This document shows, in pieces, positions 43,542-51,902 of a DNA stretch of 64,000 nucleotides. The position numbers were made by a program, and so were the translations under genes. The stretch is taken from NCBI RefSeq assembly GCF_003233655.1, contig NZ_CP029829.1, positions 754,978-818,977 of the forward strand, given 5' to 3'. This DNA comes from Azospirillum ramasamyi. GTDB taxonomy: Bacteria; Pseudomonadota; Alphaproteobacteria; Azospirillales; Azospirillaceae. Every line of letters starts with the position of its first letter. Position 1 is the first letter of the stretch. Under the pieces are notes generated by a model. That model ran no database searches, had not been told where the DNA came from, and saw nothing but the letters and a program-made list of their open reading frames with translations.

Positions 43542-45662
43542 ATGTCGGATGCGCCCACCATCTCGCAGACCGGCCGGCTTCTGTCGCTGACCTCGCCGCT
43601 CGGCGCGGACGTGCTGATCCCGGTGGCCGTCGAGGGGGAGGAAGGGCTGTCGCGCCTGTTCCGCTACACCGTTTCGATGATCTCGCCGCGGATGACCATC
43701 GCGCCGGCCGACATCCTGGGAAAGTCGCTGACGCTGTCCGTCGCGCGCCAGGGCGGCAGTCCCCGCGTCATCAACGGCATCGTGAAGAGCTTTTCCGCCG
43801 GGCCGCTGGCCCTGCGCGGCTACCGCCGCTACACGGCGGAGATCGTGCCGTCCCTGTGGCTGGCGACCCTGCGCTCCGACTGCCAGGTGTTCCAGGACAA
43901 GAGCGTCGTCCAGATCGTCGACGCCATGCTGTCCGACTGCGGCGTGACCGAGGTGAAGAAGCAGGGGCTGTCCGGCACCCACAACGCCCGCCCGGTCTGC
44001 GTGCAGTACCGCGAAACCCATTACGACTTCATCGCCCGCCTGCTGCAGGACGAGGGCATCTATTTCTATTTCCAGCACGAGGCCGGCAAGCACACGCTGG
44101 TGCTGAGCGACAGCGCGTCAGGCTACACCGACTGCCTGGACAAGGACGTCAACCACGCCGCCGCGTCGCAGGGCAATACGCTGGCCATCGACGGCTGGTC
44201 GCATTCCCAGTCCTACGTGTCCGGCAAATGGACGCTGAAGGACTATAATTTCGAGACGCCCAGCACCGACCTGACCGCAAGCACCACCACGGTGCTCGGC
44301 GTTTCCGCCTTCAAGTCGCACGAGATGTTCGACTATCCCGGAGGCCACATGGTCAAGGCCGACGGCACCGACCTGTCCCGCCTGCGCATGGAGGAGACGG
44401 AGACCGGCCATGAGCGGGTGGAGGGCACGGCGACCTATCGCGGCCTGTCGGCCGGCGGCAAGATCTCCATGGCCGGCCATGCGGTGTCGGCGGAGGTCGG
44501 CAAGGGCTATGTCGTCACCGATCTGGCGCTGAGCGCCCAGGACGAGAGCCATCTCGGCAACGGCGGCATGCCGCCGCAATTCTCCTGCCGCTTCGCCGCG
44601 ATTCCCGAGGCCACCGTGTTCCGCCCGCCGCCGGTGCCGCGCCCGCGCACCCATGGTCCCGACACCGCGACGGTCGTCGGTCCCAGCGGCGAGGAGATCT
44701 ACTGCGACAAGTACGGCCGCGTCCGGGTGCAGTTCCATTGGGACCGCAAGGGCGCCAAGGACGAGAAGAGCTTCGTCTGGCTGCGCGTCGCCCAGACCAT
44801 GGCCGGCAAGAACTGGGGCACCATCTTCACCCCGCGCGTGGGCATGGAGGTGCTGGTCGACTACATCGGCGGCGACCCCGACCGGCCGCTGATCGTCGGC
44901 TGCGTCTACAACGCCGAGAACATGCCGCCCTACGCGCTGCCCGACAACAAGACGCAGAGCGGCATCAAGACCCGCTCCAGTAAGGGAGGCGACGCGTCGG
45001 CCTTCAACGAGCTGCGCTTCGAGGACAAGAAGGACTCGGAGGAGATCTATTTCCACGCCCAGAAGGACTTCACCCGGATGGTGGAGAACGACGACAAGCT
45101 GACCGTCGATCACGACCAGACCATCACCATCAAGAACGACCGCACCGAAACGGTGTCGGAAGGCAACGAATCCGTCACCATCGCCAAGGGCAACCGCACC
45201 GTCACCGTGTCGAAGGGAAACGACACCCATGAGGTGACCGAGGGCGACCAGACCCTGACGGTGGGGAAGGGCAACCGGACCGTCACCGTCAGCAAGGGCA
45301 ACGACACCCATACGGTCGCCAAGGGCAACCGGACGGTCGAGGTCGGGCAGGGCAACGACAGCCTGACCGTCAAGCAGGGCGACATGTCGGTCGACGTCAA
45401 GCAGGGCGATTACACGCTGAAAACCGGGCTGGGCGACGTTTCGGTCAAGGCGTCCGCCGGGCAGATCACAATGCAGGCCGCGACCGGCATCGAACTGAAG
45501 GTCGGCGGCAACAGCATCAAGATCGACCAGATGGGCGTCACCATCAAGGGCAGCATGGTCAAGCTCACCGGCGACATGCAGGTGCAGATCAAGGGCAAGA
45601 TTACCCAGGTCAACGGGGATGCCATGGTCCAGGTCAAGGGCGGCGTGGTAACCATCAATTGA
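43542..45662 (+). CDS. vgrG: VgrG (TssI), T6SS spike protein
   Basis: The 706-residue protein has the gp27-like base (opening with GRLLSLTSPLGADVLIPVAVEGEE, seen in pieces, then YRETHYDFIARLLQDEGIYFYF). It continues with the gp5 OB-fold (YGRVRVQFHWDRKG, WLRVAQTMAGKNWG, VGMEVLVDYIGGDPDRP) and a long beta-helix needle with octad repeats (about 535-630). It ends at VQVKGGVVTIN with no extra effector domain. It forms the trimeric spike that PAAR caps. It is read after the hcp hairpin. Confidence 0.96.
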   Translation: MSDAPTISQTGRLLSLTSPLGADVLIPVAVEGEEGLSRLFRYTVSMISPRMTIAPADILGKSLTLSVARQGGSPRVINGIVKSFSAGPLALRGYRRYTAEIVPSLWLATLRSDCQVFQDKSVVQIVDAMLSDCGVTEVKKQGLSGTHNARPVCVQYRETHYDFIARLLQDEGIYFYFQHEAGKHTLVLSDSASGYTDCLDKDVNHAAASQGNTLAIDGWSHSQSYVSGKWTLKDYNFETPSTDLTASTTTVLGVSAFKSHEMFDYPGGHMVKADGTDLSRLRMEETETGHERVEGTATYRGLSAGGKISMAGHAVSAEVGKGYVVTDLALSAQDESHLGNGGMPPQFSCRFAAIPEATVFRPPPVPRPRTHGPDTATVVGPSGEEIYCDKYGRVRVQFHWDRKGAKDEKSFVWLRVAQTMAGKNWGTIFTPRVGMEVLVDYIGGDPDRPLIVGCVYNAENMPPYALPDNKTQSGIKTRSSKGGDASAFNELRFEDKKDSEEIYFHAQKDFTRMVENDDKLTVDHDQTITIKNDRTETVSEGNESVTIAKGNRTVTVSKGNDTHEVTEGDQTLTVGKGNRTVTVSKGNDTHTVAKGNRTVEVGQGNDSLTVKQGDMSVDVKQGDYTLKTGLGDVSVKASAGQITMQAATGIELKVGGNSIKIDQMGVTIKGSMVKLTGDMQVQIKGKITQVNGDAMVQVKGGVVTIN
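45148..45435 (+). repeat. 24-bp (octapeptide) repeats in vgrG needle
   Basis: The needle region repeats an eight-residue unit of the form KGNRTVTV / KGNDTHTV about a dozen times. A 16-residue double unit (KGNRTVTVSKGNDTH) occurs twice almost unchanged, also at DNA level. The later units switch to QGD-based versions. The period matches the gp5 triple-stranded beta-helix. Confidence 0.85.
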
Positions 45663-45708
45663 CGAACGCCGTCCACACTGGGACGGATTTTCAAGCGGGG
45701 TTGGGACG

Positions 45709-46296
45709 GTGGACATCGGGCTTTTGCCGAAGTTGCGCTTTGCCCGCGCGGCCGAAGCGGTCGCGGGGCTGGACCTGTCGCCGGAGGCGAAGGCGCTGTA
45801 CGCGCCGAACGCTCCGACGGCGGCCTTTCTGAAGGCGCTGATCGACGCCGAACTGTATGTGGACGCCATCCGGCTGCTGGGCATGGCCCTGCCGCGGCGC
45901 GAGGCCGTGTGGTGGGGCTGCCTGTCCGCCCGCGGCGCGCTGCCGGACGAGCCGGCGCCGGCCGACGTCGCGGCGCTGGAGGCGGCGGAGGCCTGGGTCT
46001 ACCGCCCGACGGAGGAGAACCGCCGCGCCTGCTTCGCGCCGGCCGAGGCGATGAATTTCGATACCCCCTGCGCCTATGCCGCCATGGCCGCCTTCTGGTC
46101 GGGCGGCAGCCTCGCCCCGCCCGATGCGGCGGTGGTGGTGCCGCCGGGCGACGGGCTGACCGGAACGGCCGCCGCCGCCGCGGTGCTGATCGCCGCCGCG
46201 GCGGTGCCGAAGGAGATCGCGGCCCGCCAACGCGCCTCGCTGGTCCAGGCATTGGACATCGCCAACGGCGGCAGCGGCAAGGTGGGGGCGGCGTGA
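45709..46296 (+). CDS. T6SS-linked protein of unknown function (DUF6931-like)
   Basis: A 195-residue, Ala-rich, soluble protein encoded between vgrG and fha. Conserved-looking parts are LRFARAAEAVAGLDLSPEAK, the AFLKALIDAELYVDAIRLLG helix and REAVWWGC with a following CFAPAEAMNFDTPCAYAAMAAF region. I think it belongs to DUF6931, a family found in T6SS loci, but I could not verify this. The GTG start at 45709 has GGGA ahead. Its position right after vgrG would suit an adaptor or spike-loading protein. Confidence 0.65.
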   Translation: MDIGLLPKLRFARAAEAVAGLDLSPEAKALYAPNAPTAAFLKALIDAELYVDAIRLLGMALPRREAVWWGCLSARGALPDEPAPADVAALEAAEAWVYRPTEENRRACFAPAEAMNFDTPCAYAAMAAFWSGGSLAPPDAAVVVPPGDGLTGTAAAAAVLIAAAAVPKEIAARQRASLVQALDIANGGSGKVGAA

Positions 46297-46300
46297 TCCG

Positions 46301-47563
46301 ATGAAGCTGCGCCTGACCCTGATCCAATGCCCGCCCGCCCAGGGCGGCGACATCGCCCGCGATCTCGGCACCGGACGGTTGGTGATCGGCCGCGGTCCCG
46401 ACTGCGACTGGGTGCTGAACGACCCGGAGCGGATGCTGTCCAAGACCCATTGCATGGTGGAGTTCAAGGGCGGCGTCTACATCGTCATCGACAGTTCCAC
46501 CAACGGCGTCTTCCTGAACGACGCGCCGACCCCCATCGGCCGCGGCAACTCCGCCGTGGTGGGGGAGGGCGACCGGCTGCGGATGGGCGGCTTCGTCATG
46601 CGCGCCGGCTTCGCCGCGGAGGAGGCGCCGCCCGCCAACGACCCCTTCCTGGCGGTCCTGCGCGGTTCCGGCGAAACGGCGCAGTCGTCGGCGGCCTCGC
46701 CCGAGGAGGATCCCTTCGCCCTGCCGGCCTTCGGCCGTGGGCCGGTGTCGGTGATGCCGATCCCCGACGACGACGACCTGTTCGGCGACCTGCCGAAGCC
46801 GGACGACCGTTGGGGCGGCAAGCCGGGTGGCAATTCGGGCGGTGGCTGGCAGCCAACCGCAGCCGGAAACACGCCGGGCGGCGATCCCGATTGGCCGGGT
46901 TCCGCCCAGACCGACTTCTCGCCGGACAGCCTCGGCACCATCCGGGTATCGACCGAACAGGCGGGCTTCGGCCATGGCAATGGCGGAACGTCGATCCCCG
47001 ACGATTGGCTCGACGATCCGGTCGAACTGACGCCGGCCGCCCAGCCGTCCGGCCCGCCGCCCGTCCAGCCCTTCGCGGCGCAGCCGGCCGCCCCGTCCGC
47101 AATTCCGGCCGCCACCCCGCCTGCCGATTGGGCCGCCGACTGGAACGAGGAGCCGCTGGTCCCGCCGGCCTTCGGTGCGCGTCCGTCGACCTCCACCCCT
47201 CTGGCCGACGAGGCCTCCGACGCGCTCAGCCTTGCGCTGGTCGATGCCGTGCTGTCGCTGGTGCGGCGGCAGGCGGCGCTTGAGGCGCTGCTCGGCCTCG
47301 ACCCGGACGAGACGATGGCGCAGGGGGACTCGATCCTGCGCCGCGCCGTGGATGCCGACGACGCGCTGGCCCGCCTGCGCGCCCTGCCGCCCGCCGAGGC
47401 GGAGGCGCTGCTGCAGGCGGCGGTGTCCGACGGTGCGGCCCATCAGTCGGCCCTGCTGGCGGCGGTGCGCGAGCTTACCGGAGAGACCGCCGACGGCGGC
47501 ACCCGGCTGGCCGCGCTGTACCGCCGGCTCCTGCCGATCCACCGCCACGCGCTGGGCGGCTGA
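46301..47563 (+). CDS. TagH-type FHA-domain protein of the T6SS
   Basis: The first ~100 of 420 residues form a forkhead-associated domain, with GRLVIGRGPDCDWVL, SKTHCMVEF and STNGVFLND holding the phosphothreonine-binding Arg, Ser, His and Asn. A long Pro/Gly/Asp-rich disordered linker follows (about 105-305). A C-terminal helical domain follows (ALSLALVDAVLSLVRRQAALE onward) typical of T6SS FHA proteins. In other bacteria this protein is the substrate of PpkA and turns on secretion. It starts four bases after the gene upstream. Confidence 0.92.
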   Translation: MKLRLTLIQCPPAQGGDIARDLGTGRLVIGRGPDCDWVLNDPERMLSKTHCMVEFKGGVYIVIDSSTNGVFLNDAPTPIGRGNSAVVGEGDRLRMGGFVMRAGFAAEEAPPANDPFLAVLRGSGETAQSSAASPEEDPFALPAFGRGPVSVMPIPDDDDLFGDLPKPDDRWGGKPGGNSGGGWQPTAAGNTPGGDPDWPGSAQTDFSPDSLGTIRVSTEQAGFGHGNGGTSIPDDWLDDPVELTPAAQPSGPPPVQPFAAQPAAPSAIPAATPPADWAADWNEEPLVPPAFGARPSTSTPLADEASDALSLALVDAVLSLVRRQAALEALLGLDPDETMAQGDSILRRAVDADDALARLRALPPAEAEALLQAAVSDGAAHQSALLAAVRELTGETADGGTRLAALYRRLLPIHRHALGG

Positions 47564-47579
47564 CCGGAGGAGGGTACCC

Positions 47580-47621
47580 ATGGCAACGACCATCAGCCTG
47601 CAAGAGGGAAAGCGCCCATGA
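47580..47621 (+). CDS. 13-residue leader ORF ahead of tssK
   Basis: GGAGGAGGG (47566-47574) is the strongest ribosome site in the locus and lies five bases ahead of an ATG opening a 13-codon frame (MATTISLQEGKRP). Its TGA overlaps the tssK ATG as ATGA. It probably serves translational coupling of tssK; whether the peptide itself matters is unknown. Confidence 0.45.
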   Translation: MATTISLQEGKRP

Positions 47622-48952
47622 GTTGGGACGACAAGGTCATCTGGTCCGAAGGCATGTTCCTGCGGGCGCAGCATTTCCAACAGCAGGACCGCTATGTCGA
47701 GCGGCTGGTGCGCGGCCGCGTCGCCGGCATCCGTCCCTTCGCCTGGGGCATCAGCGAACTCACCATCAACCGCGAGCTTCTGGCCGTCGGCAAATTCGCC
47801 GTCCTGCGCTGCAAGGGCATTCTGGAGGACGGGACGCCGATCAACATCCCCGACGACGACGACCCGCCGCCGCCGCTCGACCTGCCGGAGACGCTGGCGA
47901 ACAGCATCGTCTATCTGGCCCTGCCGGTCCGCCAGCGCGGCGGCGTGGAGTTCGAGGTGGGCGAGAGCGCCGACGCCGCCACCCGCTATGTCGGCGAGGA
48001 GACGGAGACGGTCGACGCCATCGCCGGGTCGGCCAGCGTGTCGCGCATCCGCACCGGGCGCCTGCGCCTGCGCTACCGGCTGGAACGGCAGGAGCGCGCC
48101 GGCTACCACTGCCTTGGCCTCGCCCGCATCCAGGAGGTGCGCTCCGACCGCCACGCCACGCTGGACGAGCGCTACATCCCGCCGGCCCTGAACGTCCAGG
48201 CGCTGGCGCCGCTGGCCGGCTTCGTCACCGAGATCCAGGGACTGCTGAACAGCCGGTCGGAGGCCCTGGCCGCCCGCGTCGGCGGCTCCAACGGGCGCGG
48301 CGCCGGCGAAATGGCCGATTTCCTGATGCTGCAGGTCGCCAACCGCTCCGAACCGTTGTTCGCCAACATCGCCCGCATGCCCGACATCCACCCGGAACGG
48401 CTGCACGGCATGATGCTGGGGCTGGCCGGCGAACTGGCGACCTTCACCGCCGTCAACAAGCGTCCGCCCAGTTTCCCGCCCTACCGGCACGAGGATCTGC
48501 AGGGCACGCTGGAGCCGGTGATGGCGGAGATCCGCCGTTCGCTGAGCGCCGTGCTGGAACAGACCGCCATCCCCATCGATCTGCAGGAGCGCAAATACGG
48601 CATCCGCGTCGGCACCATCGCCGACCGTTCGCTGATCACCACGGCGACCTTCGTGCTGGCGGTGCGGGCGGACATGCCGGGCGAGGCGTTGCGCCGCAAC
48701 TTTCCGGCGCTGGTGAAGATCGGCCCGGTGGAGCAAATCCGAGAGCTGGTCAATGTACAGTTGCCCGGAATCCGAGTAAGGCCATTGCCGGTCGCTCCGC
48801 GCCAACTGCCCTACCACGCCGGTGCCGTGTATTTCGAGCTCGAACGCGGTAGCCCTATTTGGAAACAGCTTGCAACATCGGGCGGAATCGCGGTTCATCT
48901 AGCAGGTGATTTTCCCCAGGTGGCGATGGAGCTTTGGGCGATCCGTGGCTGA
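47618..48952 (+). CDS. tssK: TssK, T6SS baseplate adaptor
   Basis: The 444-residue protein is TssK/VasE. It opens with VIWSEGMFLRAQHFQQQDRY, where the LRPQHFQ-like motif is conserved, and has the later DIHPERLHGMMLGLAGELATF and YRHEDLQGTLEPVMAEIRRSL stretches (each with normal variation). TssK links the baseplate to the TssJLM membrane complex. Its start codon overlaps the stop of a 13-codon leader ORF. The multi-sensor operon begins 30 bases after its stop, so both may share a transcript. Confidence 0.96.
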   Translation: MSWDDKVIWSEGMFLRAQHFQQQDRYVERLVRGRVAGIRPFAWGISELTINRELLAVGKFAVLRCKGILEDGTPINIPDDDDPPPPLDLPETLANSIVYLALPVRQRGGVEFEVGESADAATRYVGEETETVDAIAGSASVSRIRTGRLRLRYRLERQERAGYHCLGLARIQEVRSDRHATLDERYIPPALNVQALAPLAGFVTEIQGLLNSRSEALAARVGGSNGRGAGEMADFLMLQVANRSEPLFANIARMPDIHPERLHGMMLGLAGELATFTAVNKRPPSFPPYRHEDLQGTLEPVMAEIRRSLSAVLEQTAIPIDLQERKYGIRVGTIADRSLITTATFVLAVRADMPGEALRRNFPALVKIGPVEQIRELVNVQLPGIRVRPLPVAPRQLPYHAGAVYFELERGSPIWKQLATSGGIAVHLAGDFPQVAMELWAIRG

Positions 48953-48982
48953 TGCATTACCTTTTCCGGTTGTAGGGGCAGC

Positions 48983-49741
48983 ATGAGGCTGGGCGGGGTG
49001 CTGGCCCTGCGCACCGGCGCCGTTATCGCGGCGACGGTTGCGACCGCCGTTCTGTTGTCGGTCGCGCTGTCCGAACTGAAGTTCGAACAGAAATTGCGCG
49101 AGGTCACCGGTTCCCGCCTCATGGTGGTGGCGGACGAGATGCGGAGACGGGTCGAATACGGCCTGACGCTGGGGCTCGACCTCTCCGAACTGGTCGATCT
49201 GCAGGCGCAGGCCGAACGCGCCGCCTCCGGCGAGGAAATCCTCGGCGTCGAGGTGGTGGACGACCGCGGCATCATCCTGTTCGCCGCCGACCGCAACGCT
49301 GTCGGACAGCCCACGCCGGTGCGTTGGAGCGGCGACGCTTCCGCCGGCACCCTGCGGCAGCAGATCGACGGCGACGTCCTGATCCTCGGTTCCGACGTGC
49401 GCAACAGCTTCGGCCAGACGGTGGGGCAGGTGATCCTGCGCTCTTCCCTGGCCGGGCTGAAGGCGCGGGTCGCGGCGGTCGAGGAGGGGTTGCGCGGCAA
49501 CATCCTGGCGCTGGTGGGGGGCGCCGCGCTGGTGACGCTGGCCGCCGTCTTCGTCGTGGTGCGGCAGGGCGGCGGGCGCGGCGGGTTGGCGGCCGGCACC
49601 GCGCCGCTGGGCATGGTGCGCGACCGGCTGAACCACGGCATCGCCGACGCCGATCACGCCATGGAAGAACTTGAACGCGAATTGGATGCCGTGGCGCCGA
49701 ATGCCCCCGGACCACTCCCGGCGAAGGGCGTGGTGACATGA
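48983..49741 (+). CDS. Two-TM protein with extracytoplasmic sensor-like domain
   Basis: A 252-residue protein: TM helix near 12-32, a periplasmic domain of about 135 residues, and a second TM near 170-195. A short cytoplasmic tail ends in an acidic amphipathic helix (DHAMEELERELDAV). The periplasmic part has RRRVEYGLTLGLDLSELVDL and VEVVDDRGIILFAADRNAVG, the pattern of a small Cache/PAS-like sensor that recurs in the genes at 49.7, 53.8, 54.6 and 56.1 kb. There is no kinase, cyclase or HAMP-plus-output, so it may sense for a partner protein. First gene after tssK; stop overlaps the next start (ATGA). Confidence 0.72.
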   Translation: MRLGGVLALRTGAVIAATVATAVLLSVALSELKFEQKLREVTGSRLMVVADEMRRRVEYGLTLGLDLSELVDLQAQAERAASGEEILGVEVVDDRGIILFAADRNAVGQPTPVRWSGDASAGTLRQQIDGDVLILGSDVRNSFGQTVGQVILRSSLAGLKARVAAVEEGLRGNILALVGGAALVTLAAVFVVVRQGGGRGGLAAGTAPLGMVRDRLNHGIADADHAMEELERELDAVAPNAPGPLPAKGVVT

Positions 49742-51897
49742 GCGGTCCGGCCCGCAACGGCTCCTCCGATCAGGCCAACCATCAGGCCAGCAATCCGGCC
49801 AAGCGGCGCGACCCGATCAGCGCGCTGGTTCTGCGGCTGACCATCGTCACGGTCGCGGTGCTGCTGCTGGCGGCCGGTGCGGCCTCCTGGCTGTCGCTGC
49901 GCGGATTCGACCCGCTGTTCCAGCCCGAACTGGCGCGCAAGGCGCAGACGGTCGGCGGCCTGATGGGAGCGCAGATCGACCGCGGGCTCGGCGTCCGCAT
50001 TCCGCTGGACCGCATGGCCGGTCTCGACGCCCTGCTGGAGGCGGAGGTCCGACGCCACGACGACATCGCCTACATCGCGGTGACCGACCCCGCCGGTCGC
50101 ACCGTCGCGGCGGCGGGCGGGCCGCTGGACGGCCTCACCGCCCTGTCGCCGGACCGGCTGAGCGGCCCCGCCGACGGTCGGCTGGCCCGCGGCTTCGTCG
50201 ATGTCCAGCGCCCGCTGGGCGACGCCGCCGACCCGGCCGGCGCGCTGCATGTCGGCGTCGACAGCGCCTATCTGGCCAAGGCCTCGACCGATCTGGCTCT
50301 GGACGTGCTGTCGGTGGTCATCGTCTCCGTCCTGCTGATCTTCGAGGTGCTGCAGCTGGTGGTGAACCTCGCCATGCGGCGGGTGCTGACCCTGCGGCTG
50401 CTGGCCGATCGGGCGGAGCAGGGGGATTTCCGCGCCACCCTGCCGGAGATTCCGGGTCCACTCGCGGCGCGGGAGGACCGGGCGCTGGAGAGCGGCGTGC
50501 GCGCGGCGCTGGACGGCGTCAACGCCCGCTATGCCGGCCTCGCCGCGCGGGTGGCGGAGCTGCGCCGCCGGCTGGGCGGCGACGACCCGCGGGTCGGCCG
50601 GGCGGAGGCCGGGCTGTCGGCGCTCGCCCGCCGCTTCCGCTTCCGCGATCCGGACACCGCGCATCCGCCGACGCCGCCGCTGAACCTCGTCTTCCTGAGG
50701 CTGCCGGTTTTCCTGTTCTGCCTGTCGGAGGAGCTGTCGCGCCCCTTCCTGCCGGCCTATGCCAAGTCCTTCGCCGGCGAGGTGCCGTGGCTGACGCCGG
50801 ACATGGTGGTCAGCCTGCCGATCACGCTGTTCATGCTGATCTGGGCGCTGTCGCAGCCGGGCGGCGCCCGTTTCTCCGAGCGCTGGGGCCGGTCGCGCGC
50901 CTTCACCATCGGCGCCCTGCTGGGCTCCGTCAGCCTCGCGCTGACCGCCTTCGCCGGGTCGCTGGCCGAACTGATGCTGTGGCGCTGCCTGACCGCGCTC
51001 GGCTACGGGCTGGTGCTGATCACCGCGCAGGGCATCGTCGTCGACCACACCACGCCGCGCAACCGCGCCGCCGGCATGGCGATGTTCATCGGCGCGCTGC
51101 TGGCCGCCGGCGTCTGCGGCCCGGTCAGCGGCGGCATCATCGCCGACCAGATCGGCTTCCGCGCCACCTTCCTGCTGGGTGCGCTTCTGGCCCTGGGCTC
51201 CGGCCTGTCGGTCAGCCTGCTCCTGCTGCGCGGCCGTGGAGCGGGGCAGTCCGCTGCCGGCGCCGGTGCCGCGGCCCGGCCGGCGATGGGCAGCGCCCTG
51301 CCGCTGTTCCGCGACTTCCGCTTCTCCGCCCTGATGGTGCTGAGCGCCATCCCGACCAAGATCGCCTCGACCGCCTTCCTCTTCTGCCTCGTGCCGCTGC
51401 TGCTGACCGCCGACGGCGCGTCGAAGGCGGAGATCGGGCGGGTGCAGATGATGTATTTCGTCGCCTTCATCCTGGTGTCGCCGCTGGCCGCCAGCCTGTC
51501 CGACCGCTGGCAGGCGCGGCGCGGCTTCATCGCCGCCGGCGGCATCGGCACGCTGGCGAGCTGCCTGCCCATCCTCGCCACCCAGTCGCTGTGGGGGCCG
51601 CCGCTGGCCATCGCCCTGTTCGGTCTGTCCCAGGCCCTGGTCGGCGCGCCGCAGCTGACCCTGGTCTCGCAGATCGCCCGCGACGGCGGCCTGCCCGAGA
51701 CCGCGGCGATCGGCTGGTACCGGCTGATCGAACGGCTGGGCGGCGCGCTCGGCCCCGTCACCGCGATGGCGGTGGCGGTCGCCACCTCCTACCGCGAGGC
51801 GATGCTGAGCATCGGCCTGCTGTGCGGGGCGAGCGCGCTTCTGTTCTGGATCCTTTTCCGCACCGGGCGCCCGGCCGCCCGGCCACAGGAGGCATGA
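49738..51897 (+). CDS. MFS transporter fused to an N-terminal sensor module
   Basis: The 719-residue protein has two parts. Residues 1-310 repeat the sensor layout: TM near 28-50, a periplasmic domain with IDRGLGVRIPLDRMAGLDALL and VTDPAGRTVAAAG, a TM near 180-206, and a HAMP-like linker. Residues ~318-710 form an MFS transporter of about twelve helices, with a motif A-like ARFSERWGRSRAF and GFRATFLLGALLAL. A transporter joined to a transduction-type sensor is unusual; the substrate is unknown. It could import or export in response to the signal, or act as a transceptor. ATGA overlap with the gene before. Confidence 0.82.
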   Translation: MSGPARNGSSDQANHQASNPAKRRDPISALVLRLTIVTVAVLLLAAGAASWLSLRGFDPLFQPELARKAQTVGGLMGAQIDRGLGVRIPLDRMAGLDALLEAEVRRHDDIAYIAVTDPAGRTVAAAGGPLDGLTALSPDRLSGPADGRLARGFVDVQRPLGDAADPAGALHVGVDSAYLAKASTDLALDVLSVVIVSVLLIFEVLQLVVNLAMRRVLTLRLLADRAEQGDFRATLPEIPGPLAAREDRALESGVRAALDGVNARYAGLAARVAELRRRLGGDDPRVGRAEAGLSALARRFRFRDPDTAHPPTPPLNLVFLRLPVFLFCLSEELSRPFLPAYAKSFAGEVPWLTPDMVVSLPITLFMLIWALSQPGGARFSERWGRSRAFTIGALLGSVSLALTAFAGSLAELMLWRCLTALGYGLVLITAQGIVVDHTTPRNRAAGMAMFIGALLAAGVCGPVSGGIIADQIGFRATFLLGALLALGSGLSVSLLLLRGRGAGQSAAGAGAAARPAMGSALPLFRDFRFSALMVLSAIPTKIASTAFLFCLVPLLLTADGASKAEIGRVQMMYFVAFILVSPLAASLSDRWQARRGFIAAGGIGTLASCLPILATQSLWGPPLAIALFGLSQALVGAPQLTLVSQIARDGGLPETAAIGWYRLIERLGGALGPVTAMAVAVATSYREAMLSIGLLCGASALLFWILFRTGRPAARPQEA

Positions 51898-51902
51898 CCG
51901 CG

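Noticed and set aside
45410-48898. 1162-residue minus-strand ORF opposite fha and tssK
   Set aside because: The plus strand encodes unmistakable FHA and TssK proteins here; no domain is visible in the antisense frame.
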